Assembly: GCA_025331125.1 (NCBI GenBank)
Contig: JAOALB010000030.1
Coordinates: forward strand, 62,001 to 126,000
DNA from: Mycogone perniciosa
Lineage: Eukaryota; Ascomycota; Sordariomycetes; Hypocreales; Hypocreaceae
Direction: 5' to 3'
DNA length: 64,000 nt
In this document: one piece after another, positions 22,591-33,721 of the stretch
Layout: every line of letters begins with the position of its first letter
How positions within the stretch are numbered: position 1 is the stretch's first letter
Program-made: the position numbers and the translations under genes
Notes under the pieces: generated by a model
What the model was told of the DNA's origin: nothing
Database searches by the model: none
The model's input: only the letters and a program-made list of their open reading frames with translations

Positions 22591-22677
22591 GGCGGATTAG
22601 GATTATTGCTGGTGGTACGGCGTAGAGGTGGTCCGAATGTGTAAGAGGAGAAGGCGCCTTGGTGTCGCGGGGTTATG

Positions 22678-22684
22678 TTATATA
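22678..22684 (-). promoter_or_regulatory. TATA box of the glycine-rich protein gene
   Basis: TATATAA on the minus strand, about 90 bp upstream of the ATG at 22590. Spacing fits a fungal core promoter. Confidence 0.45.
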
Positions 22685-24529
22685 GGCAGGTAGGTATGGT
22701 ATGGTGACAATGCTAGCTACTAGTCCTTACACGTATTATAGCCTGCGATAATACTATTTCTCTGCAGCGAAACATCCATGAACGTTTCTATTACGGAGTA
22801 GATGCCTGCGGATAGCCGCGGTAGCTTAATGCAGGGATTCCCCAAGGCTAGCGATATGACGACACTATCTCCACTGGGTCGGAGAAGGGAAATGATGGTC
22901 TTTCGCCTCCTGATCGACGCCACCAACCCCCAAACAAAACTCGAGCTGTGACCTGATTGACCTCGGAGAGATTCAATCGATATTAATACAATAGTTTTGT
23001 TATATTTTCGTATTCTACCTGCTGACACTCCCCTCGAATCTTATGTCTAGTTGGGAACTTGGTCTAGCCCTCGGAGATTTGCAGGCACTGCCCCTTCGCG
23101 GTTATTATAAGAGCAATCACAAATGACTCAATAGGTAGGACAGAGCAGTTCGTGTCTGACTATTCAGTGGCCTTGGCTGTGACACGTGTGGTTCTTGGCC
23201 CAGACGATGGGTTCTTTGTGTCGCATTCGACTGGCTATCCTCCCTCTGATTCTTGAGGCGGTCCCGTTGCGACTCCAATACGGAGACTCCGGATGGAGCA
23301 GACCGAATTGCTAGTTTGTACCTCGTACGGAGTACAACGTTCCTGCATGTCTCGCTGCATTTCTTTATCCAGTCTGCTCATAGACAAATACTATTAGTAG
23401 CAGTCGGCGAATGGTATAGCGAAAATAATACGAGCAAATACGCACACAGCCCTGTGTTGGTCAGGAAACTCCACCGCGCAGTCTAACAGAGCACAGCCTC
23501 GTTACAAAGCAGAGTGCTATCCCGAACACTTTCACCGAGTCCCTCTTGGAGAATGGAATCAGAGTATTACGGAGTACGAAGTAATAGTGTCTGGTGCTAT
23601 TTTTCACACGGGGTTCTCCGTAATTCGTACTCGTAGAATCGAAACATCTGGACAACACACGGGAGCGGGAATGACGCATGGCCAGCGAGTGCTCCGTACT
23701 AGTATTGTTTTCGGCATTTTATACAATGCCAAGTCGGCATATTGCCGGCTTGGTGATTGATCACGAGATCTCAGGAGAACACGTCCAAATCTCTGACAGC
23801 GCGTGATGCATTGGTTGATGCTTTTTGGGTGCTCTCAAAGTGGGCAACAAGACGAGTGTGAGGCGGACGTTGCTATTTCCGGACAGTGCCAATGCTAGGA
23901 ATTGGTGAGGCAGAGCAAGTTAATGCAGGGGTTCGTGGAATGGTGGTTGAAGGGCTGAAGGATCGAGGCGATGTCCTTGGATGCTGCGGAAAGCTCCGCC
24001 CTCCGTCTGGAGCTACAGAAGAAGCTTATATTCGGATCAGCTGCAGCAATCAATCCTACCATCACACTGTGTTTCATGGGCTGGAGAATATACTAGTTAC
24101 TTCGTACTTCGTATGTACGACACTATTGGCAGAACTGCTACGAAGTAGAGTCCACTGCTAGAATCTAGCCAACACTACTCCGTACCCGTGGTAATGTAGT
24201 GATATAAGACCTTCCCCACCTAGCAAGCTGGAACCCAATCATCGTAGTGGCCCTACGCTCGTGCTTCATTCTGGGCTCTGACGCATTGGCTAAGTGTTCC
24301 CAGACCTCTTCACTCTCCTCAATAACAAACATAGCCCCATTCTTTGACACCTATCTACTGCTAGATCCTCTGCAAAGCCCCCCCTTTTCTTGGTTTGTGT
24401 GAATAGAGGGTATGGAACCACGGTATATCTCCCCTTCTCAAATCAGGAGCAGACGAAAAGGGCTCCGTATAATTGTACAAGATTTTTGAGGCCTTCCTCG
24501 GACATATCGAACATGTCTAACATGTCTAA
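22685..24529. other. Gene-poor region with many short palindromes
   Basis: No intact gene is supported. TACGGAGTA- and TACTTCGTA-type palindromes are dense here, including TTACGGAGTACGAAGTAA at 23567-23584, others around 23320 and 23690, and CTTCGTACTTCGTATG near 24105. Frames up to about 100 codons show no coding texture. Confidence 0.5.
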
Positions 24530-25330
24530 TTTCATTATTGTTGCATCAATTTCCAGAACATTGCCGCAATTAAGCGCAGATTCGATCATGAACTCAATTA
24601 TCAAGTTGGTCTTGCTGTTCTAGACACCGGAGGTCTTCTATCTTGACTTTCACCTTCTCCACAAGATCCCCTTCATACCTTACGAAAACCTCCAAGTCTC
24701 TTTTTGGAGAAACAGTCGCAATCTATTCATCCGATATGGCCAGCTTCATTTAATCTTCCATGCCACAGGCTCGAAACATCGTCCTTGTCGGACACGGAAT
24801 GTGTGATGACCTCCAAGCGATGGAGGCTATCGGCTTTCGATTCCAGACATCTCCGTCTGCTACCCTGTATAGTTTCCGTGTAGCCAACGAAGTATTTGAA
24901 TTCTGGGCCGGTTTTCTCGGTGATCTGCTCGGCTTGGTAGGATGTCTATATGACAAACTTCGTTGCGCTGGGAATAATGCACACTTTACCTTGAGAGCTC
25001 TTCTTCTTTTAACAGCCCAAGGGTTTACTAATCAACAGTAAAGTCAAGACCCAGGAAGATGAAACACTCGCCATCCTACAGCAGGTAGCAACCCACCCGA
25101 TTCCCCATCAGATAGACGCCCACATAGAAGCGTTACTAAAGCGGGGGGGAAATGATCAAAAGCAGTTGGAAATACCAATCAAAGCCCTGGACTCGAGAGG
25201 AGCAGGAGAACATCGGCGCAACTCGAGCACAGATGAGGCGGGAAAGAGAAAATTCGGAGATTTGTTTAGGTTGGTGTACCATCTGAATAGACCCTGCCTC
25301 AGTCTTGACAAAAGCAACAGAAGGCCATGA
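24530..25330 (+). pseudogene. Decayed GFD2/YDR514C-like protein copy (DEDDh RNase H-like fold)
   Basis: Fragments of one protein family lie in order but in different frames. First comes FDHELNYQVGLAVLDT (frame ending at TGA 24644-24646). A shifted frame then gives LFGETVAIYSSDMASF, TAA at 24751-24753, and NIVLVGHGMCDDLQAMEAIG to CAGNNAHFTLRALLLL, closing at TAA 25039-25041. Another shift follows into a tail (TQEDETLAILQQVATHP to the stop at 25328-25330). The order matches the C-terminal nuclease-like domain of fungal GFD2/YDR514C-type proteins, recalled from memory. The block that is usually CAGNDA reads CAGNNA, so a likely metal-binding Asp is lost. At least two shifts and one or more internal stops make a functional product unlikely. 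Some changes (CAA to TAA, GAT to AAT) would be C-to-T/G-to-A as expected of RIP. Confidence 0.6.
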
Positions 25331-25749
25331 TCTGTTAGTTCGATCAGTTCTTGCGTCCTCACCTCGGCGTTTCCTAATGAGACCGCTCAATGAGGGTGAA
25401 GTAGTTGAGTTGGCTAAATGATCTTTCCCGATCCCTATCGATCTTCGCTTAACGTCAAAGGCCGCAAAGGTTCGACGTCGTGATGTGACTGCCCCTTGCA
25501 AGGATCAAAACGATATCTTTAAAAAGGTATCTATGGAGTGAAAAGCCAGGCTCGTTAAGTTCGATTATGACATGAGCCGGTTAATTACATATGCAAACCC
25601 ACATAGACGATGGCGCAGACAACCATCCTCTATCGACTACATAAAACTCGCACAATTGCATATTCCCTCAAGCTCTCGGTGGATCTCAAGTTTCAAAGCA
25701 ATTGAATGAGTCGAACAGCTCACGCCATGACGGCACATCAGCCCCCATC
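25331..25749. other. Promoter region of seryl-tRNA synthetase gene
   Basis: About 420 bp without a gene. A TTG-initiated extension of the following frame exists upstream of 25750, but no ATG does. Confidence 0.5.
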
Positions 25750-27273
25750 ATGAACAGATCATTATTATGCCTTCGCGGCCCCAATTTGCGGTTAAGGCCG
25801 CATATTGCCTATACCCGAGGCTTCTCTGACCACAAGCGGCCATCTACAGCACCTAAACCAATCGTCGACATAAAACACATCCGTCAGAATCCAGAGCTCT
25901 ATGAACAAACCTGTCTAGAGCGCAACTACAAGCGCCTGGCGGGCCATCCTGCCAGGATAGCTGAGCTCCATGCTGAATGGCAACAGTTGCAACGAGATGG
26001 TCGCACGCTAAGAGAGAGGTCTAATTTGTTAAGGAAGCAATTGGCGAATTCAGCCACTAGCAGTGGCGATGAGGACCTGAAGGATGTGAAGCAGATGAGC
26101 TGGGATAAGATCCATGAGGAGGCTAGGGAGTTGAAGGCTCAGCTGGCCGGAATCGAGAAGCAAGAGGCAAGTGCCGTTGCACAAATGGAGGAGCTTGCGC
26201 TCGAGATTCCCAATCTCACCAGCGCTGATACTCCCAGAGGCGATGAACCGGAGGTTCTCAGCTACATCAGCGAACCGCCCAGGTTCGAAGAGGGATCGGA
26301 GAACATCTGGAGGTCACATGTACACATCGGGGCTGAGCTGGGAATCCTCGACTTTGCTGGCGCAGCTACGGCTTCTGGTTGGGGGTGGTACTATCTCATC
26401 GGCGAGGCAGCACGGCTTGAACAGGCGCTGGTACAATATGCGCTCGCGGTGGTTACTAAACACGGATGGACTCAAGTATCACCTCCTAGCCTGGTGTATA
26501 GTCATATTGGCGCTGCCTGTGGGTTTCAGCCCCGCGACCAGCATGGCGAGCAGCAGGTCTATTCCATTGCTCAATCCCCATCGGATGCCGATCGCGGTGT
26601 GCCCGAGATGTGTCTGGCAGGCACCTCGGAAATCCCACTCGCAGGCATGAAAGCCATGACCACCATTGATCTAGCAGATCTGCATATGAAGCGTGTTGCC
26701 GTATCACGATGCTATCGCGCTGAAGCCGGTGCCCGTGGTGTCGAAACCAAGGGTCTATATCGTGTGCATGAGTTCACCAAGGTCGAGATGTTTGCATGGA
26801 CATTGCCAGATGAAGAGGTGGCGCAGGACGTGTTCGATGAGATGCTCGATATGCAGACTGAGATCTTGTCGTCGCTGGGCTTGTACTGCCGCGTGCTGTC
26901 CATGCCGGCGATGGACCTCGGCGCCTCAGCCACACGTAAAGTTGACATGGAGGCCTGGTTCCCGAGCAGGGAGCACCACAGCGGCGGATGGGGGGAGGTC
27001 ACATCAGCCAGCTTGTGCACGGATTACCAGACAAGAAGGTTAGCGACACGGACCAAGGTCGAGAGCGGCAAGTTGGGGTTCCCTTGGACGGCGAACGGGA
27101 CAGCATTGGCGGTGCCGAGGGTGTTGGCCGCGCTGTTGGAGAATGGATGGGATGAAAAGGCAGGGACAGTGACTATTCCAGAGTGTCTGCGCCCGTGGAT
27201 GGATGGGAAGGATAAGATCGGACCGTCGCCGCGACGGATGAAGGCTGGATCAGATGATATGGCACGAGAGTGA
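25750..27273 (+). CDS. Seryl-tRNA synthetase, mitochondrial type
   Basis: Single exon, 507 aa, from the ATG at 25750. It charges tRNA-Ser with serine. The N-terminus (NRSLLCLRGPNLRLRPHIAY) is basic and hydroxylated without acids, a mitochondrial presequence. The tRNA-binding coiled-coil arm runs about residues 55-165 (LHAEWQQLQRDGRTLRERSN). The class II catalytic core follows: motif 2 at RCYRAEAGARGVETKGLYR and VHEFTKVEMF, then motif 3 at NGTALAVPRVLAALLENG, preceded by EVTSASLCTDYQTRR. A TSEIPLAGM loop sits where the serine/ATP pocket is expected. Length fits mitochondrial SerRS (yeast DIA4 class) better than the cytosolic enzyme. The gene lies alone between the GFD2-like relic and the AT-hook gene. 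Confidence 0.92.
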   Translation: MNRSLLCLRGPNLRLRPHIAYTRGFSDHKRPSTAPKPIVDIKHIRQNPELYEQTCLERNYKRLAGHPARIAELHAEWQQLQRDGRTLRERSNLLRKQLANSATSSGDEDLKDVKQMSWDKIHEEARELKAQLAGIEKQEASAVAQMEELALEIPNLTSADTPRGDEPEVLSYISEPPRFEEGSENIWRSHVHIGAELGILDFAGAATASGWGWYYLIGEAARLEQALVQYALAVVTKHGWTQVSPPSLVYSHIGAACGFQPRDQHGEQQVYSIAQSPSDADRGVPEMCLAGTSEIPLAGMKAMTTIDLADLHMKRVAVSRCYRAEAGARGVETKGLYRVHEFTKVEMFAWTLPDEEVAQDVFDEMLDMQTEILSSLGLYCRVLSMPAMDLGASATRKVDMEAWFPSREHHSGGWGEVTSASLCTDYQTRRLATRTKVESGKLGFPWTANGTALAVPRVLAALLENGWDEKAGTVTIPECLRPWMDGKDKIGPSPRRMKAGSDDMARE

Positions 27274-27793
27274 TGAATCTACTGTACGAGGACTATTCTG
27301 TATTCAGATTATGAGTGTACTTATAGGTTTCCAGTCATAGCATCTCAAAAGCAAAGTGTATGATAGTGTCCGACACTGCCAAGCAGATCATCTGCTTGGA
27401 TATCAGACTCTCCAGGTTCGTGTTGCCTAGGTGTTGACCCGAGTCTGCTGTTGCAAGCCAGTACATAATGTTTTATCATTTTGTTCCGGCCATGATGAAT
27501 ACTTCGTAAATAATTAATACCGGTTTTTAATTTCCGTTGAATGATTTATGGGTGCCTGTCCTCCTCTGAGAGGCATGTTGGTTTCCCTTTGAGGCTGGTT
27601 GAGCAGTGCTTGAACTGCAGATACGCTGAGACAGAAAAATAGTGGGTCTGATTTGGCACTCAAGACTCCCTAGACCTCCAATCATCCTCTACTTAATAAT
27701 AACCTATATATACCCTCAGACAGACCTAAACAATCGAGTTCATCAACTTCCAATTGCACCAGGCAAATCCCATTTCGTTGCGCAATAGCCAGT
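27274..27793. other. Intergenic region upstream of the C2H2 gene
   Basis: About 520 bp with no gene. It ends in the probable core promoter (TATA element at 27705-27712). Confidence 0.5.
27705..27712 (+). promoter_or_regulatory. TATA box of the AT-hook/C2H2 gene
   Basis: TATATATA, 82 bp upstream of the ATG at 27794, followed by an A/C-rich leader. Position is typical for a core promoter. Confidence 0.45.
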
Positions 27794-28852
27794 ATGGATC
27801 CAATGCGCCTATCTCACAACCAGACAACTCGTCCAAGGTCTCAATTATTCGCACCACAGAGTATAGTCAGGCTCTCATCCCCGAATAGCCTCAACAGCGA
27901 GGACCCGATCTCATCTACAACATCAACTCAGCCCGAGGCCCCCAAGGCGAGCACGCCACAGAAGCGCGAGTCGCGCATCGCAGTGGTCTTGGAAGCCTCC
28001 CCGATCCAAAAGCAGGCATTTTCTTGGACTCACCAGGTCAATAATGGACCCGGAACAGCAAGCTCTGCTACCTCGAGTCCGTCGTCTCGGGTAAGAAAAG
28101 AGACGCCAGTGCCTCTTCTAGTGCAGGTGGGCTCATCAACAACCACTCCTGCCATCAAGTCTGGCGTCAGAGGAAGACCCAAGGGCTGGAAAGCAGGCAT
28201 GTCCTACTCCGCTATGCGTGAAGGTGACACGAGCAAATCAACCACAAAGGCCAAAGCGACGACGGCAACGACGGCAGCTACAGGGAGGCCTGTTCGACCT
28301 GTGAAGCCAAAGACTACCCCTTCTGGGTACACGAAACGACGTGGACGACCCCCCAAAGCACAATCCCCGCCGCCGTGGCAGATCTATCAGGGACTCAGGA
28401 CATCGTTCATTGCCTTCTTGTGCGAGTGGGAGGGATGCAAAGCGGAGCTTCACAACGTGGATACACTAAGGCGCCATATTTACGTGGTTCACAGTCATGA
28501 TGGGCCGATTGTTTGCTTATGGGGGAAATGCGGCAAAAAGAGCTCACCCGACGCGTTCCCGACGATGCAGGCGTTTCGGGCACACATGGAGCAGACGCAT
28601 TTGGTGCCGTTGAGCTGGCATGTAGGCGATGGACCGCAGAACAGCGGCGGAAATGACAAGATGGAGGACGAGGAGATTCCAGATTATCTAAAGGACGCGG
28701 ATGGAAATCAGGTAACACCGTCGGTTCGGGATCAACGAGTGGAGGATTTTGTTACATGGAAGAACAATCGACGGAAGCTGAAGGAGCTCCTGATCCGGAT
28801 GAATGAAAACTTACCAAGCGAAGAATCAGACAACCCCAAAGATGCCGACTGA
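27794..28852 (+). CDS. AT-hook and C2H2 zinc-finger DNA-binding protein
   Basis: Single exon, 352 aa. The N-terminal 120 residues are Ser/Thr/Pro-rich and disordered. Two AT-hook cores are visible: RGRPKGW (about residues 126-132) and KRRGRPPK (about 180-187), with a Lys/Thr/Ala-rich stretch between them. Two C2H2-type fingers with C-x4-C and H-x4-H spacing follow: CEWEGC...HIYVVH (about 209-235) and CLWGKC...HMEQTH (about 239-272). The C-terminus is acidic and helical (EEIPDYLKDAD, KLKELLIRMNENL). The composition indicates a nuclear protein binding AT-rich minor groove; targets are unknown. The C-x4-C spacing is that of GLI-like or fungal-specific fingers rather than the classic C-x2-C. Confidence 0.85.
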   Translation: MDPMRLSHNQTTRPRSQLFAPQSIVRLSSPNSLNSEDPISSTTSTQPEAPKASTPQKRESRIAVVLEASPIQKQAFSWTHQVNNGPGTASSATSSPSSRVRKETPVPLLVQVGSSTTTPAIKSGVRGRPKGWKAGMSYSAMREGDTSKSTTKAKATTATTAATGRPVRPVKPKTTPSGYTKRRGRPPKAQSPPPWQIYQGLRTSFIAFLCEWEGCKAELHNVDTLRRHIYVVHSHDGPIVCLWGKCGKKSSPDAFPTMQAFRAHMEQTHLVPLSWHVGDGPQNSGGNDKMEDEEIPDYLKDADGNQVTPSVRDQRVEDFVTWKNNRRKLKELLIRMNENLPSEESDNPKDAD

Positions 28853-30729
28853 ACATGGGGACAGCGAGGCATTGCGTCGGAGTGATCGGAATGGCGTTGA
28901 CGGGAAACGCATTAATAATAGTAACATACCTGCTCTGCACGAAGTACGAGCACACACTTGATACCAGAAAGCATCGTTCGGATTATGAGAACAATCCTTA
29001 TTTGTACAATAGAATAACAAGGAACTTGAGTGAGGTGGCATAATTAATGATCTGGAGAATGACTTCACATCACTTTTTGGATGCTATCGTCGAAAAGCGA
29101 TTTTCATCAGTGATGTACTTCGTACTCTGTAACGCGTATGCACGGTGAGATCGGATTGAATGGGGTCCACCTTCACCCACAATGGTAGTAGTAAAAGAAG
29201 CTTGGAAGCGTACTAATTAACTTGAAGCATTAGGTGAATGCATCGGAGAATGGTTGCCATATTAAATACGAGTACATGTTACATCATAGGTGGTTGAAGG
29301 GTGCCATTGGATGTTCATCAACACACCACTGGTCTTGTGCTCCATGATTATCGTGGGATGACTCCGTACTGACCCATGCATGGCAGAATTGGGATATTCC
29401 TGGATGTGTTCCATGTGAATCGACCAAGGGCTGCACTCCGTACTTCGTAAACTTGTCGCCTAATCCACAATGGGAGATTTCCTTCAAAGTACGGAGTAGC
29501 AGTAGCAGCAGTAGCAGTAGGAAGACGCCACTCGGCAGTCTGGTGCTGATGAAGGCTGGTGGTTCTGCTACCAATTCTTCCTACCTACTCGTCGTACCAA
29601 GGTATTACTATGCCGTATCTCGACTGATGCCGTCGGGATCACGAAAGCATCAAACAATCTCCCGCCCGGCATATAGAGACACAATGCTACTTCGTATCTC
29701 GGAGAAGAAATCGCGGATTTAATCAAGGTGGTTTGTAAGCAACAAGCAAGCAAGCAAGCCATCGCATGCCTTAGCCTTGAACGCTGGAACGCGTCTCACT
29801 CAGACCTACGGAGTACTGTGTGCGAAGTAATCCTGCAGGGAAATAGCCGACTCCGCACCCTTACTCGTATGCACATCCGATGGCTTCGAGTTGCGCAGCC
29901 AGGAACACGAGGGCTTGTCCTACTATTACCAGCAGTATTACGGAGTACTTCGTAGAGCGATTGTAAAGCACGATACGACGATATTAGTCGATGTACTCCG
30001 TACTCCGTACGAAGTACTCTGCAGGTACTACATATAGTATCCGGCAAATGGGCATTTCCAAGGGCAGCTATTATATGGGCGAGGCTGGGACTTGACTCCA
30101 AAGGACCCAGATTATTGCTTCTAGTGCGTCAATGGCGCCTTGGCCCCCTGGACGCTTCACTGTCACCCGCTGTGGCCGCTATGGTGCCCCCAAGACTCCC
30201 CCCCAAGGCTCCCCGTGCTCCAGTTCCAGTGGCGCTGTAACTTAATGCTCCGTTGCAGAGGCTTGTCTGTTATGCTAGTAGAGGCAGTATCCCCGATCTG
30301 TGCAAAGCTGGGGCTGAACACACAAAGGCCAGTCATGATGGTGCCTCAGGCAACGTGGCTTTGGCTTGGCCGGGCTCACCTGGTGGTTCAGGTACCTCGT
30401 ATGTACCTCCAGCCGCCTGCGAACATGGGCCATTGACATTGACTCTCTCATCGTATGTACTCGTACAGTTGATACGGAGTAATACACGCCGCCGCAATCC
30501 TCCCGCACCACCATAATCTGTCTCTTCTTCCCGCCTTCTCACGCCTCCATCACCATCACAACCATCATCGCCGTTTGTTCAGCCCTTCTGCCATCGTCAA
30601 TCAGCGCCTGCCCTGCAATCTGCCGCGGCGAGCCATGGCCTCAGTTGCATGATCGATTCAACTCCATAGTCCGACTCCGAGATCGACTCCAACCGCGTAT
30701 CCGACTCCGTCTCTCTCTTCTCCACGACA
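28853..30729. other. Palindrome-rich intergenic region and kinase promoter/leader
   Basis: 1.9 kb without a supported gene. It carries the densest cluster of the window-wide palindromes, such as TTACGGAGTACTTCGTA at 29938-29954 and GTACTCCGTACTCCGTACG starting at 29993. The last 200 bp are C/T-rich, as expected for a long kinase 5' leader. Confidence 0.55.
29496..29520. repeat. AGTAGC short tandem repeat
   Basis: Imperfect repeats of AGTAGC/AGC immediately after a TACGGAGTA palindrome. Noncoding low-complexity DNA. Confidence 0.8.
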
Positions 30730-32795
30730 ATGCCTTCCTCCAAGACCAACAACAGCGGCTTGACGGGAGCCCAGGTCAGCAATCGCTTGCGCAACTTCTT
30801 CCGCATGAACAGTGGCGCCAGCAGCCACAGCGAAAAAGAGAAGAATGCCTCTTCGAGCAGCAATTCCATCTCCGGGGGTGTTGGTGTCGACCTACCTGTC
30901 CCCAAGGCCTCCCGGCATACCAAGTTCTTCAGCAACACCGTTGGCCGCTTGAGGGCACATACCGTGGCCAGCGAGGGCAACCAGCTCGAAGAGGCTCTGA
31001 GCCCGACGGCCCATGCCAATCCTTACTTTGCCCATCAAGGCCAGCCAGGCTTGCGTCATCACAACGAAGGCTCCGTGCCCCCGAGCCCGCCGGATACGCC
31101 CACCCTGAAAATCTCTGCTCCGGATGGTACCCAGGCCGAGCAAGCTACTAGCCAGACCAAGGAGGAATTGGCCCGACGGTTGAGGAGGGTCGCCAGTGCA
31201 CCCAATGCTCAGGGACTCTTTGCTGGTGATGGAAATAAAGGCGGGCGTCCTGGTACCGCAGAGCTTGGCAAGGACCCTCTCGTTCAGAATGCCGAATCAG
31301 GTACCCTTGGCCTTGTTGATTCCAAGCCGGAGGCGTCACAACCCCTGAGTGAAGATGTCCTGTCCGCTCTCCCACCGCCGAAAACTTCCTTGGCTTTCCG
31401 CAGGACGTACAGCTCCAATTCCATCAAGGTCCGCGACGTTGAGGTCGGGCCCTCAAGTTTTGACAAGATCAAGCTCATTGGCAAAGGAGATGTGGGCAAG
31501 GTTTACTTGGTGAGGGAGAAGAAGAGCAACCGGCTTTATGCCATGAAAGGTAATGCGTCTCTTAGCCCTCGCCTCTTCATTCTCCATACTAATTCAAACA
31601 GTCTTGAGCAAAAAGGAGATGATCAAGCGAAACAAGATCAAGCGAGCCCTCGCCGAACAAGAAATCCTGGCAACGAGCAACCACCCGTTTATTGTCACAT
31701 TATACCACTCCTTCCAATCCGAAGACCATCTCTATCTGTGCATGGAATATTGCAGTGGAGGAGAGTTCTTCCGCGCCCTTCAGACACGGCCGGGCAAATG
31801 TATACCTGAGGACGATGCTCGTTTCTATGCGGCTGAGGTCACGGCAGCATTGGAGTATCTTCATCTGATGGGTTTCATCTATCGGGATTTGAAGCCGGAG
31901 AGTATGTCATCTGGAGCTGCTGTAGGCTAGTCTGATTTGGATCGTTGACTAACATTACTATTATAGATATCCTGCTTCATCAGTCTGGCCATATTATGCT
32001 CTCGGACTTTGACTTGTCCAAGCAGTCTGGCCCTGGTGGAAAGCCGACCATGATTGTTGGCAAGAATGGTGCAAGGACAGATGCCCTGCCGACCATTGAC
32101 ACGAGATCGTGCATTGCGAACTTCCGAACCAACTCCTTTGTTGGCACTGAGGAGTACATTGCTCCCGAAGTTATTAAGGGTAGCGGCCATACAAGTGCAG
32201 TGGACTGGTGGACTCTGGGTATTCTTATTTATGAGATGCTCTACGGAACTACGCCCTTCAAGGGCAAGAACCGGAACGCCACATTTGCAAACATTTTGCG
32301 CGAGGATATTCCTTTCCCAGACCATACTGGCGCACCCCAGATATCCAAGTGAGCATTTCCTTCTTGCTGTGGTAAATGTCATTTGCTAACAAGCTTCTTT
32401 CCAGCCTTTGCAAGTCTCTTATTAGAAAGCTTTTGATCAAGGACGAAAACAGGAGGTTAGGCGCCAGGGCTGGAGCATCCGACATCAAGGCACATCCATT
32501 CTTTCGCACAACGCAATGGGCTCTTATTCGTCACATGAAGCCGCCGATTGTCCCCCATCAAGGCCGAGGAATCGATACGGTCAACTTCCGCAACGTCAAG
32601 GAGAGCGAAAGTGTGGACATCAGCGGTGCGAGGGCTATTAACTCCAAGGGGGTTCCCCTGGATAGTGGACTGGAGACTCCAGGGACCGAGGCCCCAGACC
32701 CATTCCTTGAATTCAACAGCGTTACTCTCCATCACGATGGCGATGACCACGGATTCCACGAGATGGGGGGGCAATACATCAGCGCCCCGTCATAG
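30730..32795 (+). CDS. nrc-2: NRC-2-type AGC serine/threonine kinase (flippase-kinase-like)
   Basis: Four exons (30730-31549, 31602-31901, 31967-32348, 32405-32795) give 630 aa; introns are 52-65 nt with TACTAAT, GACTAAC and GCTAAC branches. A Ser/Gly-rich N-terminus of about 240 residues precedes the kinase domain: glycine loop GKGDVGKVYLV, catalytic Lys in YAMK (K273), HPFIVTLYHSFQ, YRDLKPEN (catalytic D369; Tyr replaces His of HRD), and DFD at 387-389 instead of DFG. A roughly 45-residue insert then leads to GTEEYIAPEVI. DFD and the long activation-segment insert are hallmarks of the NRC-2/FPK1/phototropin-like AGC group, so they are not defects. The tail contains HPFFRTTQWALIR and NFRNVKES. 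Family members control polarised growth, conidiation and membrane asymmetry. The upstream region is rich in TACGGAGTA palindromes. Confidence 0.93.
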
Positions 32796-33721
32796 CCTGT
32801 CCAAGGCTGGATCTAGAATGAAACGGGGGGAATTTATGACGACACAGCCTGGTCCTACTTCCCTTTTGTTCCCAGTTTCCTCCCGATTCGATGTTATGTG
32901 TTTACACGGTTAAAATCATGGAATTTGAGGTGTCTTATATTCGAGCGTCCAAGGGTTTTGTTTTTGTTTCTGGGTTTTTGTGCATTTACGACATATCTAT
33001 CCTTCATTCCTTCATTTCGAGAGAAAGAGGCAGGCAAGCGGATGACAGCGGGCAACGTGGGATAACCAAAGGAATATTCAGGGGCCAAAATGACCTCTTT
33101 TTCAGTGCTACTGCCTGCTTGTATGTCTACCGAGAAAATGGCGTCTTTGTCAGGTCTGGCGTTTATCGGGGGTTCTCAAGGGAAAGAAAGCAATTATTGT
33201 TATGTAAACTGTCACCAGTCCATGAAGATAACGTCTGATCTACCAATAGAGCAAGGATATTCTTACTGCAATGCGGATGGCAGCGTCCGTTTTTCTCTTG
33301 TCCCGTTGCTGTTCTAAGCGAATTGGTGATTGTTAGGTAGGTGGCTAGTCTTTTTTACCAACTTTGGGGTCATTTGAACAGTTCTCGCGCAACTTCACAT
33401 GACCCTACTGGAGGTCTGAGGGGCACTGGACATCTGACCTTGGCACCGCTGATCTGTGCGACGTGAATGATGAAGGCATCAACTGAATCTTGCGAAATGG
33501 TGTGTTTTGGGTGGTATTTCCGCTGGCCGCATGATCCAGAATGTCTGAGGCAGCTCGATCTTCACATGAGGTAAGTGCTTCAACCCAGGGGCTAATATTC
33601 TGAGGAATTCTCGATAATGTGAGATACTTCCCTTTTCATATATCCGGGTTTCTTCCTCAACAGTTATTGAAGCTAGCACTCTGGTGTTTGGTTTTTGTGT
33701 ATTTTACACCGAGCAGACAGC
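32796..33721. other. 3' region of the kinase and promoter of the CorA-like gene
   Basis: About 930 bp without a supported gene. Frames of up to 115 codons follow the kinase but have no recognisable content. Confidence 0.5.
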
